Counted from the first letter of the stretch, positions 24,411 through 35,092 are shown. The stretch: 64,000 bases of DNA from Trifolium pratense (GCF_020283565.1 NC_060062.1:29262251-29326250); one strand, 5' to 3'. Notes: generated by a model from the sequence alone, not told the origin. Numbers and translations are program-made.

Positions 24411-24863
24411 TGATCTTAACTGTTGATCAGAACAGGTAGAAGGCCAGCTGGAAGTCCGTTGAGCAGGTGGTAGGCAGTAATCCGAGCAGATGATCCACGG
24501 AGGGGGGGGTTGTACCTGCAGGTGCTCCGATGCCTAAGTCAGTAAGGGTAGAGAGCAAAAGAGATATTAGAGAGAAGTTAGAGAGAGAGAGTAATTGCAA
24601 TAATGAATAGTGTCTACCTTGCTCTCCCATGAGGGAGAGTATTTATAGCCCCCAGCTCTGGGCCAAAGGTCCTCTTAGTGGGCTGGACTAGCCAAGGCCC
24701 ATTAAGAGGGACTGCCAAGATATCACCCTTAGATGGTGGGTAGAGTAGTAATTTTACCCTATCTTGGTGGAGAGGTTGTGCCATGCTGACATGGAGGTGG
24801 TTGGGCAAGCCATGTGGACTTTGTGAGGGTCTAGGTGGACTAGCATTAGTCTAGTCCAGAACA
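24411..24863 (-). repeat. Tat LTR A (3' LTR of the gag-pol copy)
   Basis: On the minus strand it begins TGTTCTGGACTAG after the purine-rich tract CTTGGGGGGCTCC (plus 24864-24876) and ends AGTTAAGATCA. A promoter-like GGGGGCTATAAATACTC lies at about 24636-24652 (minus). The LTR start is inferred from the PPT; the U5 end is fixed by the target duplication. Confidence 0.85.
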
Positions 24864-25385
24864 GGAGCCCCCCAAGTCGTTGCTCCTAGGCATAGGAGTG
24901 ATGACTTTAGATGTGTGCCCAAGTGCAGAAAGAAATCTCCTTGTAACCTCTCTTGAACAAAAGTGGACGAGGAAGTTGCTCGTCAAAGACTTGCTCGTAG
25001 CAAGTATCTGCAGTGTTTTGCTCGAATCGATTTTTCGAGGGTGTTTAATATCCTGCTCGTAATTATGGTTACGAGGAAGTATGTGTTGCTCGTATCTCCT
25101 GCGAGGAGATATTGCACAAGATGGAACAGTTGCTCGTTGCTATAGCGAAGAGATAACAACGAGAAGTTTTGCTCGCAATGATGACGAGGAGACGATTTTT
25201 CTAGAAAGAATTGTTGCTCGTTGCTATGACGAGGAAGTTAGCAACGAGGGGGTTTTATTGCTCGTCACTATGACGAGGAGGTTTTGTTACTGGGAATGCG
25301 AAAGGGCGCATTTACTGCTTTGATTTTTACGAGGGAGTGTAAGGACCATTGGATCAAAGCGTCTCTTCACTCCCCTGGCTTGATC

Positions 25386-25395
25386 TATATAATAG
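25386..25395 (+). promoter_or_regulatory. TATA-like box for the antisense gene
   Basis: TATATAATAG on the plus strand, about 600 bp upstream of the antisense ORF start and outside the LTR. It is duplicated in the B-side (near 36070) and C-side (near 37397) copies. It is read only as a motif. Confidence 0.5.
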
Positions 25396-25503
25396 AGGAG
25401 AGTGAACTTCATTCTTACTTTTCACTCTCTCTCTTCAATTGTGAATTCTCTGAAGTTTCAACTTACTAGTCAAATCGTTCTCCAGATCTCATTCATATTC
25501 AAG

Positions 25504-25978
25504 GTAATTCTTTCAAATTTTCCTCTTTAGATCCGTTTTTTGTCATTTCTGCCCAATTTTGGGCGTTTTTTCATGAAGATTTGTATGAATTTATGAACAT
25601 TAGGATGAATGTGCCGGGCACCATATGAACTTGGTACCGGGGAGATTTCCTCCCCTTTGAAACTCTAGGTTAGATAACTAGTGACGGGGAGCCTATCTCC
25701 CCGTTTGAAACTTTAGATAGTTTGTATTGCTGGGGAGCATGCTCTCCCTTTTTAACTTAGGAATTTTTTCATGAAATTCGTTGTGTGTAATTCAAAGACG
25801 GGAAGCTTATCTCCCCGTCTTTCACCTGGGCTACCTTCCTCGGTTTGATTTTAATTGCCATTTGAAAAGGGCTTTGGTCGGGGACAGCGTCCTCGTCCTA
25901 TCCTGCGCCCTTTCACTTGATTTGCGGTGAAAGGGTGGATTTGATCATCGAATTCACTTTGTTTTTGCTGCATTTCAG
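25504..25978 (+). other. Probable 5'-UTR intron of the antisense gene
   Basis: Donor AAG|GTAATT and acceptor TTTCAG| nine bases before the ATG delimit 475 bp of T-rich, stop-filled sequence. It contains paired CGGGGA/TCCCCG stretches. This is inference from splice consensus only. Confidence 0.45.
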
Positions 25979-25986
25979 GTTGTAAA

Positions 25987-27801
25987 ATGTCAGAATCCGA
26001 GGAGGTTGTGGAAAGCCAAGGTGCGGAGAAGTATACATTGGTCGACTGTATAACCGATCCTGCGCTGGATTGGGTTGCTCCAGAACCCCGGGGGATAGCC
26101 TCGGCGCTTACTTCCCAGGACCCAAGATTACATATGATCGTCGAGCAGCAGAGAGCAGACGGGCTTCAGAATTGGTCGACCCGTATACCCGGGGAGGGTG
26201 AACGGGTGTGCTCGTCCTTTGTCGGGCACGACTTTGCTATGTACGAGTTTGTTTTTAAGGAGATGGGGCTCAGGTTGCCGTTCAGCCCCTTTGCGGCCAG
26301 CGTGCTTAAAGCCTTGCAGGTGGCTCCGTCGCAGCTGCATCCAAACTCGTGGTCTTTTATTATGGGGTTCGAGCACCTCTGTACGTATAAAGGCGTTCTT
26401 CCCACTCTTCCCCTTTTCTTTAGAATTTTCAAGATTCAGCGTAAGCCGACGAGGGAGGTTGGGCGAGCACCTCGTCAGAATTGGGTTTCATTAAAGCATC
26501 ACGAGGATGTTAAACTATTCAAAATGTTTGTGGATTCCGTTAAGGATTTCAAGGAGAGGTACTTCGTCGTCCGGCCAGAGTCTTCATCTGCCCGGGAGAG
26601 TTTACTGGAGCTGGAGGAAGATAGGGACGAGCAAGGTATTGCCCGTAAGGATGCCAGCGGGCAAGTTATAGTTCGGGCAGTCCCTAAGTTCCCGTTAAAC
26701 TGGTCGTACACCCATTTCCTGAAGGAGCCTAAGGAATACACAACCGGGGACGCAGACTTGTCTCCCGAGGACATGGCTGCCTTCGAAAGTCTGAAGACCT
26801 TTGTGGCCGGTTTTACTCCCGGGGTCTGGACGACTCGCAAGGGAGTTACTATAAGAGATGAGCACGGGGTGCCTAAGGCCTCTCCTCGTCTCATTAATAC
26901 TAGGACCCTCCTCAAGTGCAGAAATGCCGGGGAGGTCAAATTGTGTTTGGGTATTGTTTCCTCTCTTTTTAACTTAGAAAGATTTCTGTTATTATTGTGT
27001 GTATTCCTCGTCTTTTACTAACTTGCTCGTCACTTATTTGCAGACGAAATGGAAACTATTGCCGAGCGCATGCTGAAGGCCAAGCAGGATGAGAAGGCGA
27101 GCAGGTCTGGCCGAGGGAAGAAGAAGGTTGTTGCCAGGGCTTCTCAGGAAGTGAGACCGGGGACCCCCTCCGTGCAGGTTATTGGGACCTCGGCGGGCAC
27201 TCCCTCCTCAGCTCCCCGGCCTCCTCCAGCAAAGAGGATAAGGGAAGAAGATTCCCCGGTTGAAGATGCGGGCATGGGAGGATGCAGCAAGTTTCCAGTT
27301 CCTCGTTGCTTTACCGTGGACAAATTCTTTGAGAAGTTTCCTCCGGAGGTCTTTGAAACTGAAAGGGCTGCTATTCTTGACCAGGAACCGGAGGCCCGTA
27401 GGCAGCAGCATGCTCGTGACATGGCTGCTATGGTGCGGATGGTTTCGAGCTCCCTTGTTCTTGGTGACGAGCGAGAATCCTTAGTCGAGCAGCTGAACAC
27501 CGCCCAGGCCAGGAACGAGCGGGCCAAAGGTCGGATCAACCAGCTCAAGATTGTTGTGGATGACCTCAAGGAAAAGCAGCAACACTGGGGTGAGCAGCTT
27601 GACGAGCACCGTAAGAGGGGAGAGGAGTTGGAAGCTGCCCGGGCAGAGATTGAAAGGCTTACTGCTGCTATGGCTCCGGGCGAGAACGAGCATAAGGCTG
27701 CCGAGGGGTTGACCACCCGAGCAGACTTGGTCAAGGTGATTGCTCAGCTGTCCCATGATTTTGTAGAGGGCACTGAGTACGCCTTTGAAAATGCCGTGTA
27801 G
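25987..27801 (+). CDS. Antisense extra gene of the Tat element (Transposase_28 / 'putative gypsy type transposon' family)
   Basis: Two exons, 25987-26950 and 27044-27801, join in frame across a 93-bp intron (GTATTG...TTGCAG), giving 573 residues. Exon one contains EMGLRLPFSPFAASVLKAL followed by QLHPNSWSFIMGFEHLC and QNWVSLKHH, the conserved plan of the PF04195 family. Exon two starts basic and proline/serine-rich, then forms a long charged coiled coil (ERESLVEQLNTAQARNERAK onwards, with heptad-like L/I spacing). It stops at a TAG (27799-27801), after which the same frame stays open for 67 more acidic codons to a TAG at 28003-28005. It is convergent with gag-pol. Tat elements are known to carry such antisense extra ORFs; their biochemical function is not established. 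Confidence 0.82.
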
Positions 27802-28209
27802 CAAATCAAGTGCCTTAATCCTGACGTGGAGCTGGTGACCCGAGGAATACATGTGAATGGGCAGGTTAAGGATGGCCAGATTGTTATCCCGGCTGGCCTG
27901 GCCGACTCTGATGAAGAGGAGGAAGATGCTGAGGGGGTGTTCGAGGAGGGTCAAGAAGACGAGCAAGTCGATGGGCACGAGCAGGAGGATAGGTGCGAGG
28001 AGTAGATGTCCCCGGCCTTCTATTGTAATTTATTTTGTCTTTTTGAAATTTGGGGCCTTTGAGCCATGGTTTGTAATATTGGAACAAGTGGGCTTTTGTC
28101 CCCGTATAATTTTTTATGACAATTCTGGGCAGGTGCCTGTTTTATTTATCTATGCTTGTTTATAACTGCTCGTCTATATCTGCTCGCATGTATGTTTACA
28201 TTTTCTGCT

Positions 28210-28690
28210 CGTGTGTATGTTTCCTCCTTTTTTAACTTAGAAAATTTTACGAAATTTCGTTGTTTAAAATTTCAGCCGGGGAGCCTCCCCGTCTTTTTAA
28301 CTTAGAAAATTTTGGAGAAATTTCGTTGTTCAAAATTTCAACCGGGGAGCCTCCCCGTCTTTTTAACTTAGAAAATTTTGGAGAAATTTCGTTGTTCAAA
28401 ATTTCAACCGGGGAGCCTCCCCGTCTTTTTAACTTAGCAAATTTTGGAGAAATTTCATTGTTTGAAATTCCAACCGGGGAGCCTCCCCGTCTAATAACTT
28501 AGAACATTTTTTGACGGAATTTCATTGTTTAAAATTCCAACCGGGGAGGTCTGGTCCCTACCTTTAACTTAGCCAAATTTTATGCTAATTTCTTGCTCAA
28601 AATCTGAGCCGGGGAGCTTGTCCCCATTTTTAACTTAACGAAATTTGTTGTTTAAACTTCGTGCCGGGGAGCTTATTTCCCCGTTATTAA
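28210..28690. repeat. ~66-bp tandem repeat array between the two convergent Tat genes
   Basis: The palindromic core CCGGGGAGCCTCCCCG recurs from 28276, 28342, 28408 and 28474 (exact 66-bp period), then degenerate copies start near 28541, 28609 and 28663. Each unit also carries TTTTTAACTTAGAAAATTTT and a TTTCRTTGTT block. It lies in the 3' untranslated zone shared by both strands' genes. Confidence 0.92.
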
Positions 28691-29181
28691 GGTGCTCGTC
28701 TGGGCATGCTGGTATGCTCATTCGAGCAAGTTGGTGTGCTAAGTTTTGCCTGTTTTGTATACTTATCATATTTTTGCATGTATGAATGCTGCGCTCGTTG
28801 TTATTTTGCCGGGGGGTTTCCCCTGCTTGATACTGAGCATGTTTTATTGAGGGTAGTCTCCTCTGTTTTGACTTAAACAGTTTGGGGAACTGTATAAGCA
28901 CTTAGAGTTGTTTCTAAGTTACGCGAATACAAGCACGCTAGTGTACCCTTCTTCGCAACCTGAACCTCCCATCGCGAGCTGGGTGCTAGGTCGTGGCACG
29001 GGGACGATGGGCTCGTTTCGAGAGTTATCCTCGTCTAGCAGGAGTTCCATTTCCCTTATGGTGAATTAGTTCCCCTGCTATGGTTTTTAGATGAGCACGT
29101 GTGCCATGGTGCCCTCCGTTGTTTAAGGTGCTCGATTCGTTGTGTTCTGAAGTGCAAGCAGCCTTTTAGTGTGGCAACAAC
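28691..29181. other. Tat 3' untranslated region between the repeat array and gag-pol
   Basis: No reading frame was supported. Scattered GCTCGT/ACGAGC hexamers resemble those near 24960-25290. It probably contains the 3' ends of both convergent transcripts. Confidence 0.55.
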
Positions 29182-32100
29182 TTAGCTGTAATATTGTTTC
29201 AATTTCTGGGCATTCCAAGGTCGAGGAAGTTTCTTCCCTCGAAGGTCCTCGAGATAGTATGCACCATTTTCTGTTTTGTCAATGACGCGGTATGGTCCTT
29301 CCCAATTGGGTGCAAGTTTGCCCTCCTGGGAGTCTGCATTGCGTCTTAGGACGAGGCTGCCCACCTCGAATTCTCTTTTGATGACTTTGGTGTCATGACG
29401 GGCAGCTATTTTCTGCTTCAGGGTGGCCTCCTTTAAAGAAGCTCCTGTTCGAATTTCTTCGACGAGGTCAAGCTCCTCTCGAAGTGCTTCGTCATTTTGC
29501 TCCTCGTCAAGAGGCTGCTCAGTCCGACGAGATGGTTCCCCAATCTCTACGGGGATAACTGCCTCCGTTCCATATACCATTCGGAAGGGGGTTTCTCCAG
29601 TTGTGGAGTGTGGGGTTGTTCGATAGGCCCAAAGTACATTGTCAAGCTCTTCGACCCATTTCTTTTTGTTCTGGTCAAGTCTTCTTCGTAACCCTCTCAG
29701 AATTACTCTGTTGGCTGCTTCAGCCTGCCCGTTGGTTTGGGGGTGCTCGACCGATGTGAAGTGCTGCTTGGTGCCCAGGGCAACAAGGAATGCTTGGAAA
29801 TCCTTGTCTGTAAACTGTGTTCCGTTGTCTGTGACTACCACCTGTGGTATTCCGAATCTAGCTAGCACATTCCTTTTGAAGAAGCGCAGGACTCTGAGTG
29901 ATGTGATGTCGGAGAGGGGTTCGGCTTCCACCCACTTTGTGAAGTAGTCCACTGCTACTATTAGGTAGCGATTTTGATAAAGTCCTTTGGTAAAAGGACC
30001 AAGTAAGTCCATGCCCCACCAGGCGAAGGGCCAGGGGGAAGACAAAGATTTTAGTTCTCGAGGGGGAGCTAAGTGCATATCCCCATGCCTTTGGCATTTG
30101 TCACATTTTTTGACGTGGTCTTTGGCGTCCTGTTGCATAGTAGGCCAATAGTACCCTGCTCGTAGAGCTTTCCTGGCAAGTGACCTTCCTCCCAAGTGTT
30201 GGGCGTTAATGCCCTCATGGACTTCGCGCAGGATGTAATCTGCTGTGTCCTCGTCCACACATTTTAGGAGAGGAATGGAAAATCCTCTCCTGTATAGTTT
30301 TCCATCAAGGATGACATAGGAGCAGGCTCTTCGTCTGACTATAGTTGCTTGTTTCTGGTCGTCCGGGAGAGTTCCGTGCTCGAGGAAGTTGTATACTGGA
30401 GTCATCCAGCAGTCTTTGTCGCCAATGACGTTTATGTCCACAACCTTGCTTGGTTTTTCTATGCTTGGACGAGGGAGTATTTCTTGGATGACAGATTTGT
30501 TTCCGTCCTTCCTTTTTGTGCTTGCCAGTTTGGACAGGATATCTGCCCTTTTGTTATGCTCGCGGGGAACATGTAATATTTCAACAGAGTTGAACTTGGT
30601 GATTTTTTCCTTTACTAGCACTAGGTATTCAGAGAGGTTATCATTCTTGGTCTGATACTCTCCTAGCACCTGTGAGGCGACCAGTTGCGAATCTGTGTAG
30701 ATTTTTATCTCCTTGGCTTGCAAGTCCTCGGCCAAACGTAGTCCAGCGAGGAATGCTTCATACTCTGCTTGGTTGTTCGAAGTTGGGAAGGATAGTGCTA
30801 GGGAGACCTCGATTAGTAAGCCATTCTCATTTTCAAGAATGATGCCTGCACCTGCTCCTGTAGCGCTTGATGCTCCGTCTACAAAAATTGTCCATTTATC
30901 TGCTCCGTCCACTGCAGGGGAGGAGCTTGTCATCTCTGCGACGAAGTCAGCTAGGACTTGGGCTTTTAGAGCTTTTCTGCTCTCGTAACGAATGTCGAAT
31001 TCTGAGAGCTCGAGGGACCATTTGAGCATCCTGCCCGCCATATCTGGTCGGCCAAGCAAAGACTTGATTGGTTGGTCTGTTCGGACCACAATTGTATGGG
31101 CCAAGAAATAATGTCTTAGTCTCCTTGCAGCATAAACTAGTGCAAGGGCTATTTTTTCAATTTGCTGGTACCTTAGTTCAGGACCCTGCAAGGCTTTGCT
31201 TGTAAAGTATACTGGTTTCTGCCCTTCGTTTGTCTCACGAATAAGAGCTGCACTTACAGCCTCTGAGGCGACGGAAAGGTACAGGTATAATACCTCCTCG
31301 TCACTTGGTCGTGAGAGGACAGGTGGCTCTGATAAGGCCTTTTTCAGATGTTGGAGAGCTTGCTCGCATTCATCTGTCCATTCGAAGACTGCTTCTTTCT
31401 TTAGTAGTTTGAAAAAGGGGAGTGCATGTTGTGCTGATTTGGATACAAATCTGGAAAGCGATGTTAGCATTCCATTAAGAGTTTGTATGGACTTCTTATC
31501 GCTCGGAGTGGGGAGCTCGGCAAAAGCTCTGCACTTGTCAGGGTTGGCTTCAATTCCTCGCTCGGTTAGGTAAAATCCCAGGAATTTACCTGCTCGGACC
31601 CCGAAGGTGCACTTCTCTGGGTTGAATCTCATGTTGTATCTCCTGGCCTGCTCGAACACCTTTCGAAGGTGCACGACATGGTCGAGTTCCTCGGGGGATT
31701 TTACGATCATGTCGTCCATGTATACCTCGAGCATGTCTCCTATTTGTCCTCGGAAGACTTTGTTCATCATTCGCTGGTATGTAGCTCCTGCATTTTTGAG
31801 ACCGAAGGGCATTACGTTGTAGTAATAGTTGCCCGACTCGGTCATGAAAGCAGTTTTTTCTCTATCTGCTACTGCCATTGGAATTTGGTTATAACCTGAA
31901 TAAGCATCCATAAAAGACAATAATTTAAAGCCAGAAGAATTATCAACAAGTCTATCGATGCAAGGTAAGGGATAAGAGTCTTTAGGGCAAGCCCTGTTAA
32001 GATCGGTATAGTCGCAACACATCCTCCACTTTCCATTAGATTTTTTGACGAGTACAACGTTGGACAGCCAGGTTGTATACCTGGCCTCCGAAATAAAATT

Positions 32101-35004
32101 TGCCTCTAGGAGGTCTTTTACACATTTTTCTGCAGCCTCCGATTTCTCAGGAGACTGCCTACGCCTACGTTGTACAATGGGAAGTGCAGTGGGATCAATA
32201 GTCAGCTGGTGACATGCTACGTTGGGGTCCAAGCCGGGCATCTCGGAAGCGTGCCAGGCGAACAGATCAGCATTTTCTTTCAAGCAGGCTTCAAGCTGCT
32301 TCCTAGCAAGTTCGGGGAGCCCGGTCCCAATCTTCACTGCCCTGTTCGGGTCTTCTCCGAAGGGCATCAGCTCGAACTCGCCGTCTGGAACTGGACGACG
32401 GTGCTCTTGGCTTGCCTCGTCGTCTTCCTTCTTCTCCTTGCGGAGCTTCTTCTCGTCTTTGTTTTCCTGTTTGGAAAAGCGGCTGTCGAGGTCAATGGAG
32501 CTGATTTCTGGCAAGGGCAGGGAAGTTGTTGCCTTGGACCTCTTTGACTCGGGGAGTTGCCCGATATACTCATTTCCTTTGGAGGATGCATTGAAGACTC
32601 TCCTTGCAGCTTCAATGTCTCCATGCAGTGTCGCAACTTGGCCTTTATGAGTATAGTACTTCATTTTGAGGTGGGCGGTTGAAGGGACAGCCATTAAGTC
32701 AGCAATAGCTGTTCGGCCCAGGATGCACTGGTAGAGAGAAGGGCAGTCTACTACCAGGAATTTCACTTTGATAGTTTTTGCAGTTTCTTCAGAGCCAACG
32801 GTGACTAGCAGGTCTACATAGCCCCATGGCTTAGTTGTTGCTCCGTTAAATCCGGAGAGATCAGATCCAAAATAAGGAGTGAGGTAGGTTTCATCTAGTT
32901 GCAGAGTCTTGAAAAGTTGGGAATACATGATATCACAGGAGCTTCCTTGGTCGACCAGTACCATGCGGACGTCCATGTTTGCCATGTCTACTCTGATGAG
33001 CAGGGGTATCTGGGAGTTTGCAGTTCCACCGGGCAGCTCTTCCATGTAGAAGGCTAAGGGCTTTGATTGCCCTTTCGGTTTATCTAGAGTTGCGCTCAGG
33101 TTGGAGGAGCCATCTATCAATTCTTCAAATTTTCTCTTGATGGACCCCACAGTCTGTTTGTCAAAACCTCCACCAGAGATAACCATAGCGTGGGCAAGTG
33201 CGTCCCATTTGCTCAGCGTGGGGGCAACATAGGTGTCGTCCAAGTAGTCAGGGACAAAGAAGTCTTCAGTTCTGGAGATGGCAAGGGCAACTGGTTTGTG
33301 CCCGGATCTTTCTGGTGCAGCTTCTTCAGTGTTGCTGGTCTCAGCAGCTTCTGCCCGGGGAGCATTGCCCCTTTTCACGTATTGTTTGATTTGCCCATTT
33401 CTAATCAGAATTTCAATGGCGTCTTTAAGTTGTATGCAATCGTCAGTCAGATGGCCGTAACCTTTGTGATACTTGCAGTACCTGCTCTTGTCTTGGCCAG
33501 GCTTTGTGGGTTGTTGTCTTGGAAATTTAATTCCTGCTTTAGTGAACTCAGCTGAGTTGCACTCTTTCCAAATTTCTTCCTGGGATTTGCTAAGGGGAGT
33601 ATAGTTGCTGAACGTGCTAGGAGGTCCACGGGGTTCCCTAGGCCTTTCGCCTCTTCGTCTTCCTCCTCCTCGGCTGGACTGTTCAGCATTCGAACGAGGA
33701 GCAGGTTGACTGTTTCCTGCTCGCCCATAACGGGCAGCGTCTGCAGCTTGTTGCTCTTCATATTGGATGTAGGGTTGAGATTTGAGAAGGAGGTCGCCAA
33801 AGGTGCGCGGTTTTTCGATGCCAACGGCTTTTGCAAAGTCAGAGTTTGGCCTAAGGCCCCTTTGGAGCAGGTATTTCTTCATGTCATCAGTTGTTTCTAC
33901 CTGGACGGCTTCCTTGTTGAACCTCTCTATGAAACTGCGGAGAGATTCATTATCAGCCTGGAAGATGGCGTCTAGGACTGCTTCAGTCTTTGGTTGCTTG
34001 CGGGAAGCAGTGAAGTGCCTGCGGAATTGGTCGGACAGATCCATCCATGAGGTTATGGAGCGAGGAGCTAGGCTGTGGTACCAAGCCATAGCTCCCTTTC
34101 TCAGAGTAGTTGGAAATATTCTGCATCTAATTGCTCCACTGACCCTCAAGAAGTTCAGGGTAGCATTGACTGACGCAATGTGTTCATCTGGGTCAGAAAG
34201 TCCATCATAAGCTGGGAGAGGAGGTGGTCGCTCACATCCCTTTGGAACGGGTGCTTGAAGTATGTCGTGAGATAAAGGGCAGCGGGGATCATCCTCGTCA
34301 CTCTCATGTGAGTTTAGGGGAGGTGAGGCCTCACGATCAGGAGTTGGGCTCCTGGAGAATTGGTCAGTGTGATGGCTGCGGCTAGCTGGCTGCCCTTGTT
34401 TGGTCATCAAGCTGAGTCCCTGGGGAGAATGACGACGAGGAGGTGTTCGGTCTACAATTTTTCCTTTCTTCACATTCGGAGAAGATATACCCTCGCGGGG
34501 AGGGGAGACATGGTCTCTTTTTCTGCCAGGTTGCTCGATCCTCTCAAGGGCAGGTCGTCGTTGTCTGACAGTTTCCTGACGAGGAGGGGATGGAGAAGTA
34601 GGAGCTCTCCTCGGGGAAGAGTTATTCCTTGAGAATCGCTGGTTCCTTTCCAAGCGATCAAGTCTCATATTCTGCTCGTCCATTCGGCGATTCTGGCCCT
34701 GGAGAGCTTCGGTGGTTTGCTTTAGGGCAGCTATGAGTGCTGCTAGTTCGGCATTGGTAACTGAAGCAGTGGACAAGTCAGTTTCTGCTGATCTGCCCTG
34801 CTCGGATTGAGGGCGCTTCCCTGCCTGCTTCTCAGTCAAGACGACCAGGTCGCCGTCCTCAGAAGTCCAGGAAATTTCCTGCCCGTCTCTAGGGTCAGAC
34901 TCGGGGAGGGCCTGGAGGTCAGTGATGAGAACAGGAGGCAGACGGGGAGAAGAAGGAGGAGCAGCGTCCTCAACGTCATTGTTGAAATGAGATGCACTGG
35001 CCAT
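29182..35004 (-). CDS. Tat gag-pol polyprotein, intact single frame
   Basis: 1940 residues with no internal stop. In order: a charged N-terminal region; retrotransposon gag core at about 250-400; a zinc-knuckle-like CKYHKGYGHLTDDC at about 510; aspartic protease with VLVDQGSSCDIMY at about 682 (DQGSS in place of the usual D-T/S-G); reverse transcriptase from about 985 with YMDDMIV near 1097; the gypsy RNase H (to about 1330); a second archaeal-type RNase H (WTIFVDGASSATGAGAGIIL...IYTDSQLV...HNKRADILSKLA); integrase with a CDKCQRHG zinc-binding end and the DDE core (WGMDLLGP, VVTDNGTQF, HPQTNGQAEAANR). The double RNase H is diagnostic of the Tat lineage. The start is the first ATG after the PBS. 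The element looks autonomous. Confidence 0.95.
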   Translation of the reverse strand: MASASHFNNDVEDAAPPSSPRLPPVLITDLQALPESDPRDGQEISWTSEDGDLVVLTEKQAGKRPQSEQGRSAETDLSTASVTNAELAALIAALKQTTEALQGQNRRMDEQNMRLDRLERNQRFSRNNSSPRRAPTSPSPPRQETVRQRRPALERIEQPGRKRDHVSPPREGISSPNVKKGKIVDRTPPRRHSPQGLSLMTKQGQPASRSHHTDQFSRSPTPDREASPPLNSHESDEDDPRCPLSHDILQAPVPKGCERPPPLPAYDGLSDPDEHIASVNATLNFLRVSGAIRCRIFPTTLRKGAMAWYHSLAPRSITSWMDLSDQFRRHFTASRKQPKTEAVLDAIFQADNESLRSFIERFNKEAVQVETTDDMKKYLLQRGLRPNSDFAKAVGIEKPRTFGDLLLKSQPYIQYEEQQAADAARYGRAGNSQPAPRSNAEQSSRGGGRRRGERPREPRGPPSTFSNYTPLSKSQEEIWKECNSAEFTKAGIKFPRQQPTKPGQDKSRYCKYHKGYGHLTDDCIQLKDAIEILIRNGQIKQYVKRGNAPRAEAAETSNTEEAAPERSGHKPVALAISRTEDFFVPDYLDDTYVAPTLSKWDALAHAMVISGGGFDKQTVGSIKRKFEELIDGSSNLSATLDKPKGQSKPLAFYMEELPGGTANSQIPLLIRVDMANMDVRMVLVDQGSSCDIMYSQLFKTLQLDETYLTPYFGSDLSGFNGATTKPWGYVDLLVTVGSEETAKTIKVKFLVVDCPSLYQCILGRTAIADLMAVPSTAHLKMKYYTHKGQVATLHGDIEAARRVFNASSKGNEYIGQLPESKRSKATTSLPLPEISSIDLDSRFSKQENKDEKKLRKEKKEDDEASQEHRRPVPDGEFELMPFGEDPNRAVKIGTGLPELARKQLEACLKENADLFAWHASEMPGLDPNVACHQLTIDPTALPIVQRRRRQSPEKSEAAEKCVKDLLEANFISEARYTTWLSNVVLVKKSNGKWRMCCDYTDLNRACPKDSYPLPCIDRLVDNSSGFKLLSFMDAYSGYNQIPMAVADREKTAFMTESGNYYYNVMPFGLKNAGATYQRMMNKVFRGQIGDMLEVYMDDMIVKSPEELDHVVHLRKVFEQARRYNMRFNPEKCTFGVRAGKFLGFYLTERGIEANPDKCRAFAELPTPSDKKSIQTLNGMLTSLSRFVSKSAQHALPFFKLLKKEAVFEWTDECEQALQHLKKALSEPPVLSRPSDEEVLYLYLSVASEAVSAALIRETNEGQKPVYFTSKALQGPELRYQQIEKIALALVYAARRLRHYFLAHTIVVRTDQPIKSLLGRPDMAGRMLKWSLELSEFDIRYESRKALKAQVLADFVAEMTSSSPAVDGADKWTIFVDGASSATGAGAGIILENENGLLIEVSLALSFPTSNNQAEYEAFLAGLRLAEDLQAKEIKIYTDSQLVASQVLGEYQTKNDNLSEYLVLVKEKITKFNSVEILHVPREHNKRADILSKLASTKRKDGNKSVIQEILPRPSIEKPSKVVDINVIGDKDCWMTPVYNFLEHGTLPDDQKQATIVRRRACSYVILDGKLYRRGFSIPLLKCVDEDTADYILREVHEGINAQHLGGRSLARKALRAGYYWPTMQQDAKDHVKKCDKCQRHGDMHLAPPRELKSLSSPWPFAWWGMDLLGPFTKGLYQNRYLIVAVDYFTKWVEAEPLSDITSLRVLRFFKRNVLARFGIPQVVVTDNGTQFTDKDFQAFLVALGTKQHFTSVEHPQTNGQAEAANRVILRGLRRRLDQNKKKWVEELDNVLWAYRTTPHSTTGETPFRMVYGTEAVIPVEIGEPSRRTEQPLDEEQNDEALREELDLVEEIRTGASLKEATLKQKIAARHDTKVIKREFEVGSLVLRRNADSQEGKLAPNWEGPYRVIDKTENGAYYLEDLRGKKLPRPWNAQKLKQYYS

Positions 35005-35074
35005 GATGAAAAAGTGATTGATTGGTTTTGTTCTTTGGTTTACTTGCTCGAAACAAAGAAGGGGAGAACTCAGA

Positions 35075-35092
35075 TCCCCACAGTCGGCGCCA
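35075..35092 (-). other. Tat primer-binding site
   Basis: TGGCGCCGACTGTGGGGA on the minus strand, one base after the LTR terminus ...GATCA. This tRNA-complementary site type is seen in Tat/Ogre relatives and fixes the direction of LTR B. Confidence 0.85.

Noticed and set aside
26128..27978. Minus-strand frames of 80-196 codons opposite the antisense gene
   Set aside because: They lie antisense to a spliced, domain-bearing gene and show no recognisable domain.
28210..28690. CRISPR-like array
   Set aside because: Units are contiguous tandem copies without unique spacers, in a plant retrotransposon; it is a tandem repeat.
29423..34632. Several plus-strand frames of 60-140 codons opposite gag-pol
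   Set aside because: They are shadows of the conserved minus-strand polyprotein; none has family motifs.
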